Assembly: GCA_965652545.1 (NCBI GenBank)
Contig: CBFGWV010000075.1
Coordinates: forward strand, 1 to 17,283
Length of the DNA stretch: 17,283 nt
Direction: 5' to 3'
DNA from: CBFGWV01 sp965652545
GTDB taxonomy: Bacteria; Pseudomonadota; Gammaproteobacteria; Competibacterales; Competibacteraceae
Below, piece after piece: positions 17,230 to 17,283 of this stretch. Every line of letters starts with the position of its first letter. Position 1 is the first letter of the stretch. The notes beneath the pieces were generated by a model, which was not told the origin of the DNA, did not search any database, and saw only the letters and a program-made list of their open reading frames with translations. The position numbers and the translations under genes were made by a program.

Positions 17230-17283
17230 GTAGGAGCCCTGCCCACAGGGCGATTGCCGCGGGTGGCGCCAAAAGCCCGCAGG
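17230..17283. repeat. REP-pair core, copy 3, cut by window edge
   Basis: This copy differs from copies 1 and 2 at three positions in the first 20 bases. It has the intact left hairpin GCCCTG-CCCA-CAGGGC, so it is likely nearer the ancestral REP. The rest lies outside the window. Confidence 0.75.

Larger units (their letters stand above)
16950..17283. repeat. Tandem array of 140-bp units made of paired inverted REP-like hairpins
   Basis: Two full units and the first 54 bases of a third start at 16950, 17090 and 17230, a constant 140-bp period, and the array runs off the window. Each full unit has a 100-bp core bounded by GTAGGA and TCCTAC, then a linker of about 40 bases. The core is two REP-like elements facing each other: GTAGGA, a hairpin and GATT on the plus strand, and GTAGGAGC, a GCGCAC-loop-GTGCGC hairpin and GATTCGG on the minus strand. 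GTAG before a hairpin is the classic head of REPs processed by RAYT transposases. No coding sequence or transposase is visible in the 376 bases after the last gene. A MITE with short inverted ends is the alternative. Confidence 0.85.

Noticed and set aside
16950..17283. CRISPR array
   Set aside because: The units are 140 bp with a 113-bp identical block and internal inverted REPs; the linkers are related to each other rather than unique, and no cas genes are visible.

Overview
The window is about 17 kb of GC-rich bacterial chromosome, nearly fully coded, with short intergenic gaps and good Shine-Dalgarno sites. The protein set (EttA, YciA, MetZ of the Pseudomonas type, a VolA/Pla-1-type surface lipoprotein lipase, a sucA-sucB-lpdA operon, a group II truncated haemoglobin) and the REP-type repeats point to a gammaproteobacterium. 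I cannot name the genus. Nothing looks like a prophage, genomic island, defence system or CRISPR locus.

Layout. At the left edge is the first 18 codons of a minus-strand gene that looks like glyA, preceded on the same strand by an AcuC-type histone-deacetylase-fold protein. Divergent from these, on the plus strand, run a YciA acyl-CoA thioesterase, a VolA-like lipoprotein lipase and ettA; hairpins follow the last two genes, and the one after ettA is a strong terminator. Next comes a group II truncated haemoglobin with its own promoter-like sequence, then sucA, sucB and lpdA, encoding the complete 2-oxoglutarate dehydrogenase complex and closed by a clear terminator. The 306-base gap after lpdA holds that terminator, a cluster of C/G-rich palindromes (REP/BIME-like), and a promoter/operator-like segment for a short-chain dehydrogenase. 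That gene converges on a minus-strand block: a sulfite-exporter-family (TauE/SafE) membrane protein, metZ and a HAD phosphatase. Divergent from tauE, on the plus strand, is a fused alpha/beta-hydrolase-OsmC protein. The window ends in a tandem array of 140-bp units, each built from two inverted REP-like hairpins.

How the genes work together. sucA, sucB and lpdA make the E1, E2 and E3 subunits of one TCA-cycle complex. metZ makes homocysteine from O-succinylhomoserine and sulfide and sits beside a possible exporter of sulfur oxyanions or organosulfonates. The lipase and YciA could act at two ends of lipid use: release of fatty acid outside the cell and trimming of acyl-CoA inside it. The rest look like independent housekeeping or stress genes.

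The most unusual structure is the REP array at the right edge. Two adjacent copies are identical over 113 bp although the linkers beside them have diverged. I see no evidence of a new multi-gene system; most of the window is ordinary core genome.
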